Part shown: positions 62,942-64,000 of the stretch, piece after piece
Numbering within the stretch: the first letter of the stretch is position 1
Layout: each line of letters starts with the position of its first letter
DNA from: Bacteroidales bacterium CF
GTDB lineage: Bacteria; Bacteroidota; Bacteroidia; Bacteroidales; UBA932
Length of the DNA stretch: 64,000 bases
Reading direction: 5' to 3'
NCBI GenBank assembly: GCA_000473305.1
Contig: CP006772.1
Span: forward strand, 1,550,001-1,614,000
Translations under genes and position numbers: made by a program
Notes under the pieces: model-generated
Told to the model about the DNA's origin: nothing
The model's input: only the letters and a program-made list of their open reading frames with translations
The model's database searches: none

Positions 62942-63988
62942 ATGGAAAAGGTTTCCAATTACCGCAAGCCTCTTGAACTATACTCTTCGACAGAGATGAA
63001 CAGCCTCTCAGGGGTTGCTTTGAAAATAAGGGAGGAGAAGAACGGCAATAAGGTATTTTACAATAACAACTTTCATATTGAGCCGAGCAACATCTGCATT
63101 CACAGATGCAGGTTCTGCTCATACAGGAGAAACGATTCATCCCAGAAAGGGGCATGGGCAATGACTCTGGATGAGATACGCGACTACTGCCATGAGAAAT
63201 ACCGGAAAGGGATGACAGAGGTACATGTTGTAGGCAGTGTCCATCCAGACAGAGACCTTCAATACTACACCTCAATCATATCTTTATTGAAAAGCGAACT
63301 CCCGGCCGAAGTAGCAATAAAGGCATACTCCGCTGTCGAGATAGATGACATGTCTAGAAGCTCGGGGAAAAGCGCCGAATATGTCCTGAAGACTCTCAGG
63401 GATACAGGACTATCTGCAATTCCGGGAGGCGGTGCCGAGATCTTTGCCCCAAGAGTGCGAAGAGAGATTTGTCCGGATAAGGCGGATGCATCACGTTGGC
63501 TCGATATACACCGTACTGCACACAAACTGGGCATAAGGAGTAATGCCACCATGCTTTTCGGTCATATAGAGAGCCGTGAGGAGAGAATAGACCATATGAT
63601 GCAGTTGAGAGAGTTACAGGCTGAGACAGGAGGTTTTGATGCATTCATTCCGCTCCTTTTCAGATCAGCAAACAACGAGCTGTCTCATCTTGGAGAGATT
63701 GGTATTATAGAAATTCTTAAAACATTTGCTATTTCCAGAATTGTCCTGGACAATATAACACATATTAAATCTTATTGGCCGATGCTTGGAAAAGAGTTGA
63801 GCCAACTTGCGCTTCTCTACGGTGCAGACGACATTGACGGAACAATCAACGATTCAACCAAGATATACAGCATGGCCGGTTCTCAGAAAAATCCGGGAAT
63901 GAGCAGTCTGGAGCTGAAAAAAATGGCTGAGGAGTGCGGATTTGTGGCAATTGAGAGAGACAGCTTCTACAATGAAGTGAAAAAATAG
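62942..63988 (+). CDS. mqnE: aminofutalosine synthase (radical SAM)
   Basis: MqnE is a radical SAM enzyme making 6-amino-6-deoxyfutalosine in the futalosine menaquinone pathway. The 348 residues carry the cluster motif CIHRCRFC (Cys52, Cys56, Cys59), with FHIEPSNICIHRC and EVHVVGSVHPDRDLQYY typical of the MqnE/MqnC/CofH family. VGSVHPDR and FIPLLFRS-type segments favour MqnE over MqnC. It is complete, ending 12 bases before the window edge, with its own promoter element. Confidence 0.88.
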   Translation: MEKVSNYRKPLELYSSTEMNSLSGVALKIREEKNGNKVFYNNNFHIEPSNICIHRCRFCSYRRNDSSQKGAWAMTLDEIRDYCHEKYRKGMTEVHVVGSVHPDRDLQYYTSIISLLKSELPAEVAIKAYSAVEIDDMSRSSGKSAEYVLKTLRDTGLSAIPGGGAEIFAPRVRREICPDKADASRWLDIHRTAHKLGIRSNATMLFGHIESREERIDHMMQLRELQAETGGFDAFIPLLFRSANNELSHLGEIGIIEILKTFAISRIVLDNITHIKSYWPMLGKELSQLALLYGADDIDGTINDSTKIYSMAGSQKNPGMSSLELKKMAEECGFVAIERDSFYNEVKK

Positions 63989-64000
63989 TATTTTTGTATC

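Overview
The window is typical Bacteroidota (order Bacteroidales) chromosome. The evidence is a SusC/SusD outer-membrane pair, a long-form NusB, a type III glutamine synthetase, DUF3276 and DUF4296 proteins, and many upstream sequences matching the phylum's TTG-N19-TAnnTTTG promoter (clearest in front of both tRNAs and rpmH). Genus cannot be fixed from the sequence alone. There are no phage genes, insertion sequences, CRISPR arrays, rRNA genes or obvious pseudogenes. No stretch longer than about 300 bases lacks a gene.

Region 1 (1-14 kb) is housekeeping, mostly on the minus strand: a probable yajC fragment, nusB, a DUF3276 gene on plus, an orphan secreted protein, tRNA-Cys, then (upstream to downstream) glnN, purM, an unusual lipoprotein-type glutamate racemase homologue, a 3'-5' exonuclease, rlmI, free-methionine-sulfoxide reductase, an M1 peptidase lipoprotein and a DMT exporter. 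Region 2 (14-28.8 kb) holds dacB, an aspartate-type aminotransferase, and convergent minus-strand purD and a membrane protein. A tight plus-strand run follows: DUF4296 lipoprotein, amidohydrolase, radical SAM, dtd, deoC, small secreted protein, M20 dipeptidase. After it come a divergent ProC-like reductase and three cell-envelope genes, one a WG-repeat protein with a DnaJ-like zinc tail.

Region 3 (28.9-51.5 kb) is the accessory part: a 14-gene minus-strand carbohydrate locus facing a plus-strand GntR-type regulator. From upstream it runs susC, susD, DUF6259-like glycosidase, metallophosphoesterase lipoprotein, MFS transporter, DUF4380-like sugar-binding protein, fucose/arabinose-isomerase-like protein, a kinase-like/mannose-6-phosphate-isomerase fusion, ROK kinase, GH50-like glycosidase, lutA, lutB, lutC and a second ROK kinase with its own promoter. 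Many junctions overlap by 4-23 bases, so the middle is probably translationally coupled. The inferred job is glycan capture and cleavage, uptake of a monosaccharide, isomerisation, phosphorylation and entry into glycolysis, with lactate oxidation co-expressed. The substrate is unknown.

Region 4 (51.5-64 kb) returns to core genes: DUF2007, clpX, clpP, tig, tRNA-Leu, prmA, tpiA, a PLP aminotransferase, queD, polA (with a degenerate proofreading domain), an ECF sigma factor, rsmG, rpmH and mqnE. mqnE and the amidohydrolase at 19.7 kb together suggest menaquinone synthesis by the futalosine route.
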